Shown: one piece after another, positions 33,513-44,990 of the stretch
How positions within the stretch are numbered: position 1 is the stretch's first letter
Layout: each line of letters begins with the position of its first letter
Assembly: GCF_022682495.2 (NCBI RefSeq)
Contig: NC_071388.1
Coordinates: 179,791,528-179,855,527 of the forward strand
Source: Desmodus rotundus
Lineage: Eukaryota; Chordata; Mammalia; Chiroptera; Phyllostomidae
Length of the DNA: 64,000 nucleotides
Reading direction: 5' to 3'
The notes under the pieces: generated by a model
Databases searched by the model: none
Told to the model about the DNA's origin: nothing
What the model saw: only the letters and a program-made list of their open reading frames with translations
Made by a program: the position numbers and the translations under genes

Positions 33513-35047
33513 GAATGAGCTTCCAGTCATGATAGTGGCATAAAAAGGCATGGCTCCCCTCTTCACATGACCACATCAAAATTAGAACTAAAAGATAGAA
33601 CAACCATCACTCAGAACTGTCAGAAATTGAGTTGAATGAAGTTTGACAACCACCAAATTAAAGAAACCACATCCAGACTGGTAGGAGGGGTGGAGATGTG
33701 GAATGAGACAGTGTTTCACCCAAGTGTGGTGGATAAAAATTTGGGAGGGATATCTCAGGAAAGAGCAGGCACAGCCCCACACCAGCACTCTGCCCCCACA
33801 AGCCCAGGGTTCCAGGGGCAGGAAGATAAGTCTGTAGAACTTCTGGTTGCAAAATTCAGTGGGGATTGACTCAGTGCAAGAAAGTGCTGAAGCCCCAAGC
33901 GGTTCCTCTTAAAGAACACACACGGACTCACCTACACAGACTCCCTGCCTCTGAGCTCCAACACCAGGGTAGCAGCTTGAAGGGCACTAGTGGCATACTG
34001 AGAGAGGCTGGAGTGTTTGACATCAGGGCGAGCAGAGGCCATTTCCCTTTTCTGAGCCCTCCCTCCACAGAGCCATAGAGCTGGCAGGCTGGTGCTGTAT
34101 TTGAGACTCCATCAACCTGGCTAACACTGTTTGACCTGCCTTGGAGAGACTCTGCCCCACCAAGATTCTTTTCCATATGAATGACTGGTTTTGATTTGTG
34201 CTTCACAACTTCTAAATCCTATCAAACAAGCAACAGCTGGGGAGTCCCTCAGTAAACTCCAGGCCAGGCACTAGCAGCAGCCAGATTAGCTTCACAGCTT
34301 GGCTCCACCTGGGTATTTCCAAGCCCAGCACAAGTAGCAGCCTTCTCAAATTGAGTTATAGCTCTGGAAGGGCAGCCCTGGGCAAAACACAGGTAAGGGC
34401 TGACCTTGGCCTGCACCACTGGGGAAACCCCAGGGCCAGCGCACCCAGTGGAAAGTTACAGAGCACTTTGGAGCACTACCACCTGCCCCTGCACAGCTGA
34501 TCCTCCTCACAGGGCAAAGGTTGGTGGTCGGTGGTCACAGCCAATCCTTGCAGCTGACTGGCCTGGGCAAATCTATCCCATTGATCTGTTAATAGCAACT
34601 ACAAGAGTGTACTCAGCCCACATGAAGGGTGCACCTTGAATACCCAGCTGAGGTGATAGGAGAGGGCATGCCACCTGACCCTACAGGGTATCTATAACAT
34701 TAGGGCACAGTACCAAAGTATGGTATGGGGATAATTTGGAGGGATATCAGCTGGGAGGGGGAATGGGGGGAAAAGGGGAAATGGTGCAGGGATCAAGAAG
34801 CATAATTTGGAGAAACAAATAGACAGGGGGATGTTAAGAATAGTATAGGAAAGGGATAAGCCAAAGAAGTTACACATACAACCCATGTACATGAACTAAG
34901 TGGGGGGAGGGATGGCTAGAGGGAACAGGGCTACCAGGCAGAGGAGGGCAAAAGGAAAAAATAATTGGGGCAACTCTAATAGCATAATCAATAAAATATA
35001 CTTAAAATAACAAAAAATAAAAACAATTTAAAAAATGAAAGGAAGAG
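33513..35047 (+). mobile_element. Mini-L1: 5' UTR joined to 3' UTR, both ORFs absent
   Basis: The insertion is bounded by a perfect 16-bp duplication TAAGTACTTTAGAGGA (33497-33512 and 35048-35063). It starts at a 5' head ('cttccagtcatgatagtggc') and runs through ~1.18 kb of 5' UTR ('agactggtaggaggggtgga', 'gagctccaacaccagggtag', 'gctgactggcctgggcaaa', 'ccctacagggtatctataac'). At about 34700 it passes directly into 3' UTR ('agaagcataatttggagaaa', 'gacagggggatgttaagaat', 'atgtacatgaactaagtgg') and an A-rich tail. No ORF1 or ORF2 sequence is present. Because both ends and the duplication are intact, the RNA that inserted was probably already deleted or spliced. The 3' UTR resembles that of the ORF1-only element at 14412. 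Confidence 0.88.
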
Positions 35048-35063
35048 TAAGTACTTTAGAGGA

Positions 35064-35477
35064 AAAGCACCCACAGCCTATAAAGACTCACCATTTCTGC
35101 TTTACTCTTCCCTACCCAGGGGCCAGAGTTCAGCCCTCAACCCAGATAACCCCAGTGATACACCAGTCAACTAGACCCAGCCTCCTCTCCCTTCTGTTGG
35201 TACAGGAGTAACTAGATAGAAAAATGCAGCTGATTCACAACCTGAGGTGATAAAGTTTATGAGAACTCAGTAGACACTGGGCTGTACACTCAATAAATTT
35301 AATTGGAAAATGTCAGGGAGGTGGGTAAAGAAGGCAGGAATAATGGATGGATTAGGGCAAAAGACAAAAAGAGTCAGAACAAGAACCATAAAAAGAAACA
35401 GAAAATGAGCAGGGTCAATATGGAACAGTCCTCAAAAGCCTGGGGTAGATTGTCGAATAAAAATATACCTATAATTT
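35064..35477. other. Unassigned spacer
   Basis: Sequence between the mini-L1's target duplication and the hAT relic; nothing recognised. Confidence 0.5.
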
Positions 35478-36122
35478 TTCAAGTGTTAATTCAAGCTCCC
35501 TGGGGGTCCCCAAGACACTTTCAGTCTTTAAAATCAAAACTACTTGCACTATAATATTAAGATGTTATTTGTATTTTTCACCCTTATTTTCTCACAACTA
35601 TATAGAGTCACTGGTATGGTTTCAGATTTTATATTGTAACTAACCTTTAGGGAACAAGCACTTGTTGGGTTTCGGTTTAATATCAGTGCAGAGTATCTAA
35701 AACTATCTGAAAAGACTATTAAAACACATCTTCCCTTTCACCTACATATCTGTGTAAGTCCAGATTTTTTTCCCTAAACTTCAACCAAAACAATATTTCA
35801 ACAAATTGAATGCAGAAGTGAATAGGAGAATCCAGCTGTCTTCTCTTAAGCCAGGTATTAAAGAGATTATAAAAATATTTTTTAAATTCCTCTATTATCA
35901 GTAACTTCCTTTGTTCAAAAACAGTTATTTTCATAAACTATGTTATTTATGTTAACATGTAATAGAATTATTATTTTAAAAATAAGTGTTTTAAATATTT
36001 CACAGTTTTAATCTACTGCAACAAATATTAGTAGGTATAAGCCACATAAAATCTCATCCAGGGGCTCAATAATTTTCAAGAGACTTTAGGGGCCCTGACA
36101 CCTAAAATTTTAAAAACACCTT
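35478..36122 (+). mobile_element. hAT DNA-transposon relic with transposase C-terminus
   Basis: Begins with 'tcaagctccctgggggtccc' and ends 'agactttaggggccctgac', the subterminal style of a mammalian hAT (Charlie/Zaphod-type) element. The centre (35685-35875) still reads as the dimerisation (hATC) end of the transposase: SEKTIKTHLPF, then a degraded version of the conserved TTYLCEAGFS block, ESSCLLLSQVLK-like remnants in shifted frame. Stops interrupt it. The N-terminal BED finger and catalytic domain are missing. Family name is a memory-based guess. Confidence 0.7.
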
Positions 36123-36229
36123 GCCTAGACAATTTACTTGCCACTTAGTTCAATGTGAAAGAGTGAGGAAGTTGAACAAAATATATTATGTTTGGAGAAA
36201 TTAATTCTTTTCATTAAAAATCTGCTTAA

Positions 36230-36840
36230 ACTCCATGGCAGTTTGCATTTTATAAAAATGGTCACAGCAATAATCCTGGTCCCATACATTCATCCAGAAT
36301 TTGACACTTCTCCCATTTACAGGTGAAATCCAGTCCCCTCCTCTAATTTGAGCCAGTGTGAGTGGCTCAGGCCATCATGGAGGCTTTGCTTCATGCAGTC
36401 TGAAGGTGAGTCTAAAAGGCAATACAGCTTCGGACTCTCTCTCTCTCTCTCTCCACCCCGCACCCCTCCTCTCTTTCTCTTTCTTGACATGTGCTTTGGG
36501 AGACTAGAGCCCGTAGGTAAGAAGATCAGTTAATTCAAAGCTACCACACTGGGGAGATTACTTGGAGACTTCACATAGAGAGGGCCGCCTTGCCCGAGGA
36601 TCCCTCCCTCTTCCATATTCCGACTTCTCAAGCCCTCTCCGCAGTCACTTCCAGACGTGACAGTAACTAGCCTTCAGATGTCCCAGCCCCCACCCTTCAA
36701 GCCACCCCGACTGACCTAAGAGGAGAAGAGAGGGGCTATCCCCACAAATTTTGTCAACTTGCAGATTCGGGAGGAGCAAATTAAATGATGCCAAGTGTTT
36801 TAAGATGCTAAGGTTTGGAGTTATTTGTTATATAGCCATC
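36230..36840 (+). mobile_element. MaLR LTR, MLT1-like
   Basis: Contains 'ggtgaaatccagtcccctcc', 'tctaaaaggcaatacagctt', a CT tract, 'gacatgtgctttgggagac', and an end of the type 'taagatgctaaggtttgg' 'agttatttgttatatagcca', all in the order of MLT1 LTRs. The middle is diverged. No internal sequence adjoins. Confidence 0.65.
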
Positions 36841-39139
36841 AAAAATGGAAAAACCTTCATCTGGGAACAGTGGATTTGTCTTAGGGAAAGGTGGAGTGCA
36901 TCATAAATACAACAGATGGTTAACAGGTGTTTTCTTCTTGTGCAAGCATCCTCATTGGGGACCACTGAGCAGGGAAGAACTGCAGCCCAGAGATAGCTAC
37001 ACGGGTGAAGAAACAACGATGTTGATTTCCTACCTTCTCCATCTCCAGGAGATCTCTGGAAACATACCATGCAAAATAAGTAAAAGAAGAGACACCTCAA
37101 ATCGGGTTACTAAATTTATGAAGATTGTTGGGAGGAAGGAAAGGAGAGAAGCAATTAGAAAAAATAATTATTTTAAGGACTCACTTTAATAAACATTATA
37201 CCTTTATATATTATTTATACTAACTACATTATTATTCTATATTGTATTCATAATACTAACCTTATTAGAATGCTGGTATTATTTTTATTTTACAGAAAAG
37301 ATATTTGGGGCTGTTTAGCTATTTGTCTAAGGTGACACAGCTACAGATCAAACTTAGGTCCACCAAATTTTGAGACTAACACAAAGCTGTTTTCTTCCAT
37401 CTGGGATTCTGGGTTTTCCTGCCACATTAAGATAAATGTACTACCACCACCCCAACATACATAGATAGTACATAGTACACAGTACATAGTACAAAATATA
37501 GTTGCTGGGATTTTATGCTCTAACCTGAAACACAACACTGCCTCCACAGGCCTGAGAAACCGGAGAAAAATGGCAAACTTTAAAGGTAACATTTTCATTC
37601 TTCTCTTGGGAAAGAACTGTCTTTGTAGCACTGTGCAAAGCAGTCATTAATGGCAGGTGGCATTCAGGACAAGATGGAATGGAGAGAATGTTAACAACTT
37701 ACTATAAACGATTTTTCAATTGAAGAAAAAAAAGAAGGAAACGTGCCTGAAGGCTGTGGATCAGAGGTCAACACCTGCTCCTCCCTCCGTGTGTCCACAG
37801 ACTCTGGCATCGCATCTGCTGGGAAATCACAGGCACGGCGATGCCGGCAAACCAGGAAACACCAGGGCCTTCCTGCCAGCAACTGCCAGGTCTTGGACCC
37901 CGAATGCCACTCAGCAGCACCATGTTCCTTAAAATGATTTGCACAATTCTAACACCACAGCAAAGTAAAGGCTGACTGTGACTTTACTTGGGGACCAGAT
38001 GCCTTGATGCCTCACTAGTGCATATCCTAAGTGACATGTATTGCTTCATTGCTAATGTGCATTCACGGGACTCTTAGGGATTGAAGGAGAGGAATGTCTC
38101 TGTAAAATGCTTAACTATTCAGAAAATATTGAGTACTGACTATGTCTAGGAGCTGTTGTTTTGATGAAAATTGTCTTGGTGTTCCAGTTTCTAGTGGATG
38201 ATTTCCCTCTATCCAAAGTCCTAGATAAAAAGCAAGCTTTCTTAGTGCCTTCATAGGCCTGCAATAGAGAATTTTCTAGTCCCTAATTCATTGATAGGAA
38301 GTCCTTCTTAATTTCAGCCTTATATTGGTAGCTCAAGGGCTTACATCCCACACTGTTATTTCTGAATACAAATTAAAACCAAAGACCATAAGTTTCAAGA
38401 CTTATGTCTGGTTTCTATATTTTTGTGAATTGTTCCGCCTCAACTCCTCTCTTACTTTGAGGTAACTATATTTCTCACTACTGTAAATGTCCCCATCTTA
38501 ATTTTGAGCTCAATTAATTTACTTTAAATTTTACTTAATAATTTAATAACAATTATTATTTCAGTAAGTTGAGCAAGCATTTAGAAGGAGGTTTTATACG
38601 TTGGCTGAAGCTGCCTCAAGAGAATGGGTATGTGGGAACTCTGTCCTTTGCTTTTTTGTAACTTTTCCAAAAATCTAAAATTACTTCAAAATTAAAAATA
38701 TTTGAATTTCCTTTCTTCTGAGTGTCATATGTTATTAGGAAAGATCATAGGTTGGGATCAAACAGTCTAAAGCCTGGATCGCTCCCTTATTAGTACATAA
38801 CTTTGAATAAGACGCTTACCATACTGAGCCCCAATTACCTTTGTTGAATAGATAATTAACTTCATGGACCTAGTATAAGTTTAAAATTAAGCAAAATATA
38901 AAGTTCAACATACATCATTTCTATCCTCTCCACCTGTTATTCATGAATAATGATAAACTAAAAATCACTGTTTTCATTTGATGCTTATCCAACATACTCA
39001 CTATTATCAATAGTTGTTTGCTAGACATACCGAAAATCTGAAGCTAATTCTCTTAAGATGTATGTGGTGAGTCTAAAAGCAACCAGTAAAGAAATAACTC
39101 AGAATAAATAGTAAACTGTGTTTAATTAAAAAGTATTCA
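36841..39139. other. Unassigned non-coding DNA
   Basis: No gene recognised. 37270-37365 ('ttttattttacagaaaagat', 'gtctaaggtgacacagctac') is a minus-strand MIR fragment. A short TACATAGTACACAG direct-repeat patch lies at 37455-37495. 37700-37940 is GC-richer with open frames on both strands but no motif. Confidence 0.45.
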
Positions 39140-41216
39140 CTTAACGTAAAAGAAAGCAACAAAGGAGAAACAAATGATCATAAAAGATATGAGACAGAGA
39201 GAAAACGAAAAGCAAAAAGGCAGACATAAAACAATCCAATAAAAAGACTAAAGCTGTCAGACTGGATTTAAAAATAATCAAACTATAAGCTGTCTACAAG
39301 TTGAGATTCCAAGATACAAATCAATACAAGAAAATGATAGAAAAGATGTATCGTGCAAACAGCAATCACAAGAAAACTGAAGTGACTACTGACATCAGAC
39401 ACAACAGACTTTAAAGCAAAATATGTTACTAGGGATAAAAAGAAATATTTGATAAAGATCATCAAACCATCAGAAATAGATAATAATTATAAACATATAT
39501 TTGCCTAATAGCAGAGTATACAAATACAAAAAGCAAAAACTGATAAAAAATGAAGAAAGAAACATACAATTTAAAAACAATAGATGAAGACTTCGTAACT
39601 CATCTTTCAATAATGGGGAGAATAGGCAGAAGAACAAGAGAATATAACACTTGGACAACACTATAAGGCAATTAGACCCAACAGACCTCTATAGAATACC
39701 CTACCCAACAACAACAGAATCTACATTCTTTTCAAGCGATATGGAAGGAACATCCTTCATAATAGGCAATTTAGTAGGGCATGAAAAAAATGTCGATACA
39801 TATCAAATTTTAAAATAATACCAAGTATGTTCTGCAATCACAATGGATTGGAATTAGAAATCAGTAATAAAAATTGGGGGAAATTCACAAGTATGTAGAA
39901 ATTAAGCAACATACTCCTAAATAACCAATGGATCAAAGAAGAACTAAAACGTGAAATCATAAAGTTCATTGAAATAAATGAAACTGAAGACTCAACAAAT
40001 ATAACTAAATATATATAGCTAAATAAAATACAGCTAAAGCAGTACTTAGAAATTTGGAGCTTTAAATGTTTATATTAACAAAAAAAAAATCTCAAAACAA
40101 TAACCCAGCCTACAATCTAAAACACTAGAAAAGAAGAGCAAACTAAACTGAAAGCAATATAGGAAATAATAAAAATTAGAGTGAAAATTAATGAAATAGA
40201 GAATGAAAAGCAATAGAGAAAATTACTGAAACCAAATATGTTATTTTAAAAGGGCAACAAAATGGACGCATTTTTAGCTAGATTGACCAAGATAAAGAGA
40301 TGACTCAAATTACTGATACCAGACATTATTATTACTCATCTTACAGAGATAAAAAGAATTATTATGAACAATCACATACCAATAAATTAGATAACAGATT
40401 TAATGGACAAAGTCCTAGAAAGAGACAAACCAACAGAACTAACTCAAAAAAGAACTGCACATTCTGAATGACCTATATAAGAAGCGAAGAAGTTAAATTA
40501 ATAATTAAAAGTTCCTTACAAAGAAACACTCAAGGCTGTATGGCTTCAGTGCTGAATTGTACCGTTTAAAGAATACCAAGTGTATACAAACTCATCCAAA
40601 AAAAAAAAACCAGAAAAAAAACCACTTAAAAAACTCATTCCACGAGGCCAGTATTACAATGATGCTAAAACCATACAAACACATTGCAGAAAGGAAAACT
40701 ATACACCAATATCTCTTATTAATATAGACACAAAAATCATCACCAAAATACTAGCAAACTGAATCTAGCAAAACATAAAAAAGAATTGTACTCCATGGAA
40801 AATTGGGATCTATCCTGATTGGGATACTATCTTAAGTATGCAGTGTTGGTTTAGCATTCATTATGTAAATCCCTGATCAATAGAAAAAAAAGCAAAAAAT
40901 ACATAATTATCTCAATAACACAGGAAAAGCATTTGTAATATCCCAAACCCTCTCAGAATATAAACAGAGCAATAGGAATAGAAGGAACCTTACTAAACCT
41001 GGTCAATGTGATCTAGTGATTTTATTCCTAGGTACATACCCCTGAAAATTACAACAGGTGTTCAAACAAAAACTTGTGCACAAGTGCTCATAGCAGCACT
41101 ATTCAAGTTGGCAAAAAGTGAAATACTCAAATGTCTATCAACAGATGGATGAACAAATTGTGGTACATCCATATATTGAAATATTACTCAACTGTACAAT
41201 ATGAACTACGGATGCC
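39140..41216 (+). mobile_element. Old L1 (L1M-type), ORF2 endonuclease to 3' part
   Basis: Starts in the endonuclease ('agactggatttaaaaataat', 'agctgtctacaag'), passes through 'cctctatagaataccctacc', 'agcaacatactcctaaataa', 'agctaaagcagtacttagaa', 'aaagagatgactcaaattac', the RT start ('aggccagtattacaatgatg', 'ccaatatctcttattaatat') and then jumps near 40990 to the 3' region ('gtgctcatagcagcactatt', 'tggtacatccatatattgaa'). Extensively mutated. It is interrupted at about 41216 by a younger L1 and appears to resume at 43196. Confidence 0.82.
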
Positions 41217-41529
41217 ACTTGGTTGTTTCCTTTACTGAGCAGAAGCTCTTTAGTTTGATGTAGCCACACTTTTTAATTTTTGCTTTTGTGGCCTATGTGG
41301 TTGGTGTCATATCTAAAAAATCATTGCCAAGACTGACATCAGGAGTTTACCCTTGATGTTGTCTTCTTGGAGTTTATAGTTTTAGGTCTTACTTCAAGTC
41401 TTTTATCCATTTTGGGTTTATTTTTGTCTTTTGGCTAACAAGTAAATGAAAAGATGCTCAACATCCCTAATCATCAGAACACAAATCAAAACCAAAATAA
41501 ACTATCACTTCACAACCATTAAGGTAGCC

Positions 41530-42352
41530 TGTTGGGAACCACCTGCCTGGTTTCAGAAGCTGTAACCCCCCATGGCTAAGGCTGAGTGAGAGACCTTGAG
41601 ACCCTAAGCCACTAAGGAGACAAAGCTTATCTCCCTGGTAGGAGCACCCCCTCTGCCCACTTTACTTTATCCTGCCTGGCCCCCAGTGCATGATCAGTTA
41701 GCCAATGATGGGTAAGATTCCTCAAGGGAGGGATGACCTAAGATAGTCATGGTCACAAGGGGGTCCTCAGGGAAGGACTTGGGGGGCTATGGAGAATGGG
41801 GGTGATGGGTCCTCACCCCTCAGCTTTGACATGGTCTGAGTCCTCTTCTGTCTGTAAGAAGTCTCCTAATCTCCTGGCTGCCTTACTTCCCCTGCTCAAA
41901 TTACCCTTAAACAATGCTGGAGGTGGGTGCAGTCCTGTGCTGGAAAGGGTGGGTTCCCTGGGGCAATCCAGCCTAAGAAAGAATGCATAAAATCCTGTGA
42001 AACCTGCTTTGCTAATCCCCTCAGTTTAAATGATAAGGGTCCAAGCATGAAATGAGTTTGTTTCCCCAAAGTTTTATGGTCCTTTAGCAATCTGATCCTG
42101 ACTCAAAATAAGCCCTCAGAGTTCTTTGAATGTTATCTATTTGATTATTACTACCTGACAATAATTGATGAGCTTTCCATATACTTATGCAAATTAAGCC
42201 AATAAAAGCCTGTCAAGGCAAGGGTCAGGGCGCTCTCCCCTTGAGAGAGTGGCTGTGCCTGTCCCTTTTCCTCCACAGGACTTGGTAGTCTGTTTGAATT
42301 TGTCTCATTTCAACCACAACGCCGAGGACACTGCTTGCTGGTGACCAAGTCA
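41530..42352 (+). mobile_element. Solo endogenous-retrovirus LTR, class II-like
   Basis: 823 bp, starting TGTTGGGAACC and ending GGTGACCAAGTCA, i.e. the canonical TG..CA. A perfect 6-bp duplication GTAGCC flanks it (41524-41529 and 42353-42358), and removing one copy plus the LTR restores a continuous L1 ('cattaaggtagccactatca'). Six-base duplications are usual for betaretrovirus-like (class II/ERVK) integrations. No gag, pol or env sequence is present, so it is a solo LTR left by recombination between two LTRs. The U3/R region holds an ATGCAAAT octamer and an AATAAA. Divergence from relatives cannot be judged here. Confidence 0.88.
42187..42206 (+). promoter_or_regulatory. Putative LTR core promoter or polyadenylation block
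   Basis: An exact octamer ATGCAAAT (42187-42194) sits just before GCCAATAAAAG, which could serve as CCAAT-like/TATA-like element or as the AATAAA polyadenylation signal (42201-42206). Octamers bind POU-domain factors. Role in this solo LTR is inference only. Confidence 0.35.
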
Positions 42353-42409
42353 GTAGCCACTATCAAAAGAAGAGAAAATAACAAGAGCTGGCAAGAATAT
42401 GAAGAAATT

Positions 42410-42737
42410 GCACCAGTGAGAATGGCCATCATACACAAATCAACAAACAAGTGTTGGAGAGGATGTGGAGAAAAGGGAACCCTAGTGCACTGTTGGTGGC
42501 GACAGCATGGATAGAACTAGAGAGCACTATGCTAAGTGAAATAAGCCAGGCAGTGAGGGACAAATACCATATGATTTCACCTATAAGTGGAACCTAATCA
42601 ACAAAACAAACAAGCAAGCAATATATAACAAGAGACATTGAAATAAAGAACAAACTGACAGTAACCAGAAGGGAGGTGGGAGGTATACTTGAACAACAAT
42701 AAAATTTTAAAATTAAAAAAAAAACAACAACAAAAAG
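42410..42737 (+). mobile_element. Short younger L1 insertion
   Basis: L1 3'-end sequence ('gtgagaatggccatcataca', 'gaggatgtggagaaaaggga', 'ccatatgatttcacctataa') ending in an A-rich tail. A 14-bp duplication (AATATGAAGAAATT at 42396-42409, AACATGAAGAAATT at 42738-42751) flanks it. An internal jump occurs near 42500, where 'ctgttggtggcgacagcatg' skips about 200 bp of the usual 3' region. Flanks are the older nested L1. Confidence 0.85.
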
Positions 42738-43195
42738 AACATGAAGAAATTAGAACTCTTTTGTACCATTGGTGGGAATGTAAAATTGTACAGCTGTTGT
42801 GGAAAATAGTCTGGAGGTTCCTCAAAAAATTAAAAATAGGATTACCATATGATCTAGCAATCCCACTCCTGGTTATACAGCCAAAAGAGTCCAAAGCAGG
42901 ATAGTGAAGAGATATTTTCACATCCAGTTCACAGGAGTATTATTCACAATAGCCAGGAGGTGAAAGCAACACAAATGTCTACCAGCGGGTGAGTGAATAC
43001 AGAAAAATGTAAAGTACGCATAGGGAATATGGCGGATAATATTGTAATAATTAGGTATGGTGTCAGATGGGTAATAGACATATGAGGGTGATCACATCAT
43101 ACAATATATAAATGTCTAATCACTATGTCACACATCTGAAACTAATGTAATATTGCATGTCAACTATAATTGAAAAATAAAGTAAAAAAATAAAA

Positions 43196-43560
43196 TGTCA
43201 TAGGTATGTATCATGGAATATCATGAATTCTTAAAAAAGGAAATACTATCACATACTGTAACACGGAAGAACCTCACAAAAGGACAAAGACTGTAGGATT
43301 CCACTCAGGATGAAATAGCTAAAGTAGCCAAAAATCATAGAAACAGAAAATAGAAAGGGGGTTGCTATGGGCTAGGTGGAAGGGAGAGAGAATTAATGTT
43401 TAACTGGTAGAGAGTTTCAGTTTTACAAGATGAAAAATTCTAGAGATTTGTTGCAAAACAATGAATATACTTAACACTAATGAACTTTACATTAAAATGG
43501 TTAACATGGTACATTTAACATTACTTGTTTTTTAATTACAATAAAACAATATCAAGAGAA
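43196..43560 (+). mobile_element. Old L1 3' tail, likely end of the 39140 element
   Basis: 'ggaagaacctcacaaaagga', 'aggattccactcaggatgaa', 'ttgctatgggctaggtggaa', 'gagtttcagttttacaagat', 'atgaatatacttaacactaa' match L1MB/L1MC-type 3' ends. Its place after the nested L1 and matching orientation suggest it continues the L1 cut at 41216. Confidence 0.7.
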
Positions 43561-43589
43561 AAGTAACTTAAAGAGGTTAATTTTCTTCT

Positions 43590-44450
43590 TTTTATATTTA
43601 CCTTGTTCACACGGGATCTAAATTTAGTCCATATATCACATTTGGTTGTTATCTCTTTTAAGTACCTCCGGCTCTAGAGTAGTCCATTCTAACTCTCTTC
43701 TCATATTATGGACTTGTCCTGGAGAATACTCCGTATTCTGGGCGTCCGGGTTTCCCTCCCCATGCCATCAGTTGCTTTGTCTCTCTCTCTCCTATTTTCT
43801 GTAAGCAGAAGTGAGCCCCGAGTCTGGATTAGATTCAGGCTCACCATTTGCAGCAACAATGTGTGGCGTTTTTCCTGTTGCGTCACATTAGGCACCACAA
43901 CGTCTGACTGCGGCTCTTCATTTATGCTAAAATTGATCAGAGGGTTTGAGTAGTAACTGCCTGATGCCCCGCTATGAAGATCCCAACAGCCTTTCACGTA
44001 GTAGTTTCATCCGCTCGGGATCGTTGTCTGAATCTCCAACGCTATCACTGTCTCCTGTTTACTGTCTGTAACTCTTGCGTGGAGGAGTATTTCCCACACC
44101 TGCACCTACGGAGGCTGCTGCTTACCTTGACACCCTGTTTGTGCACGGAAGCGTATTTACTTCGTTTTAATTGTAAAATTTAGCATGAATGTTGATGACA
44201 TCAACCAGCAGTGCTGTTCACTGAGTTGGAGAGGGTAAGCTTGGTGGAGAAGGAGTTCCTCTCTCTCTCTCCTCCTCTTTTGCTCATTCTTGCTCTCTCT
44301 TTCATGTCAGTTCCATTATTAATTTATTTTTCAGTTATAATAAATACACATGTATATCACCAAAAAATAATAAAGCATATGGGTAGCCAAAGTGCCTATT
44401 TTATTAGTAATAAGGCAGATACTGAGAATGTGGTTTAACATCACTGGGCT
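43590..44450 (-). mobile_element. Very old L1 (L1ME-type) 3' region
   Basis: Antisense phrases typical of L1ME 3' ends: 'catatatcacatttggttgt', 'atctcttttaagtacctccg', 'ctggattagattcaggctca', 'gcgtcacattaggcaccaca'. It retains a 98-codon minus-strand open frame (43701-43997) with no recognisable protein motif, which I regard as chance. Confidence 0.55.
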
Positions 44451-44761
44451 AGAGGGTTCCAAGTTCTGGGGACCCCTCTCAAGTAGTGATTGCCCAGGGC
44501 AGACTTCCCAGGTAGGCGCAGCCCTTACCCATGTACCTACTGCGTGGTTGTAGGCAGCATGGCCCATAGCTGGCTTCCATGCGAAAGGGGAAAGGATGAG
44601 GCTGGTAGATACATACCTAATTTCTGTCCCAAACTTACCAATCTGCCCTCAGAACAATGCACATAGGTCTTAGGTTGTTCGGAATGATCTGTCAGTTTTA
44701 TTGTATTTTCCCATCAGTTTGACTGTTGTTTAGAAATGGAATAATAAGGGATGTATTACAT

Positions 44762-44990
44762 CAGAAGTAGACAAACTTTCCTGTAAAGGGACAGATAATA
44801 AACAATTTAGGTTTTGTGGGTTACGAAGTGATCTTCATTACAACTATTCAACTCTGCCAATAATACAGTGAGAACAGTCATAGACAATACATATAAGTAA
44901 ATGAGCATGGCTATGTTCTAATAAAATTTTATTTACAAAAACAGGGAGTGACTGGGTCTGGTCCATGGGCCATAGAGTGCCTCCTTTATT
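44762..44990. mobile_element. hAT-type MITE (Charlie-like)
   Basis: Starts 'cagaagtagacaaactttcc' and runs through 'tgtaaagggacagataataa', 'caactattcaactctgccaa', 'gttctaataaaattttattt', 'acaaaaacagggagtgactg' to 'gtccatgggccatagagtgc'. This is a well-known non-autonomous mammalian hAT repeat in all its landmarks. The outermost right terminal repeat is eroded. No coding capacity. Confidence 0.75.

Larger units (their letters stand above)
41217..43195 (+). mobile_element. Nested L1 with 5' inversion, host to an LTR and a younger L1
   Basis: 41217-41432 is antisense L1 ORF2 ('agaagctctttagtttgatg', 'tatccattttgggtttattt'). From 41433 the sequence is sense ('aagtaaatgaaaagatgctc', 'acaaccattaag'), is cut by an LTR (41530-42352), continues 42359-42409, is cut by a young L1 (42410-42737), and finishes 42752-43195 ('ttggtgggaatgtaaaattg' to 'catgtcaactataattgaaa'). 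Antisense 5' part followed by sense 3' part is the mark of twin-priming inversion at insertion. No target duplication was identified. Confidence 0.78.

Noticed and set aside
42201..42206. AATAAA as the polyadenylation site of a host gene
   Set aside because: It lies inside the solo LTR and no upstream host exon was found.
43701..43997. 98-codon minus-strand frame as a possible viral or host gene
   Set aside because: The surrounding sequence follows L1ME 3'-region landmarks, and the predicted peptide has no known motif.
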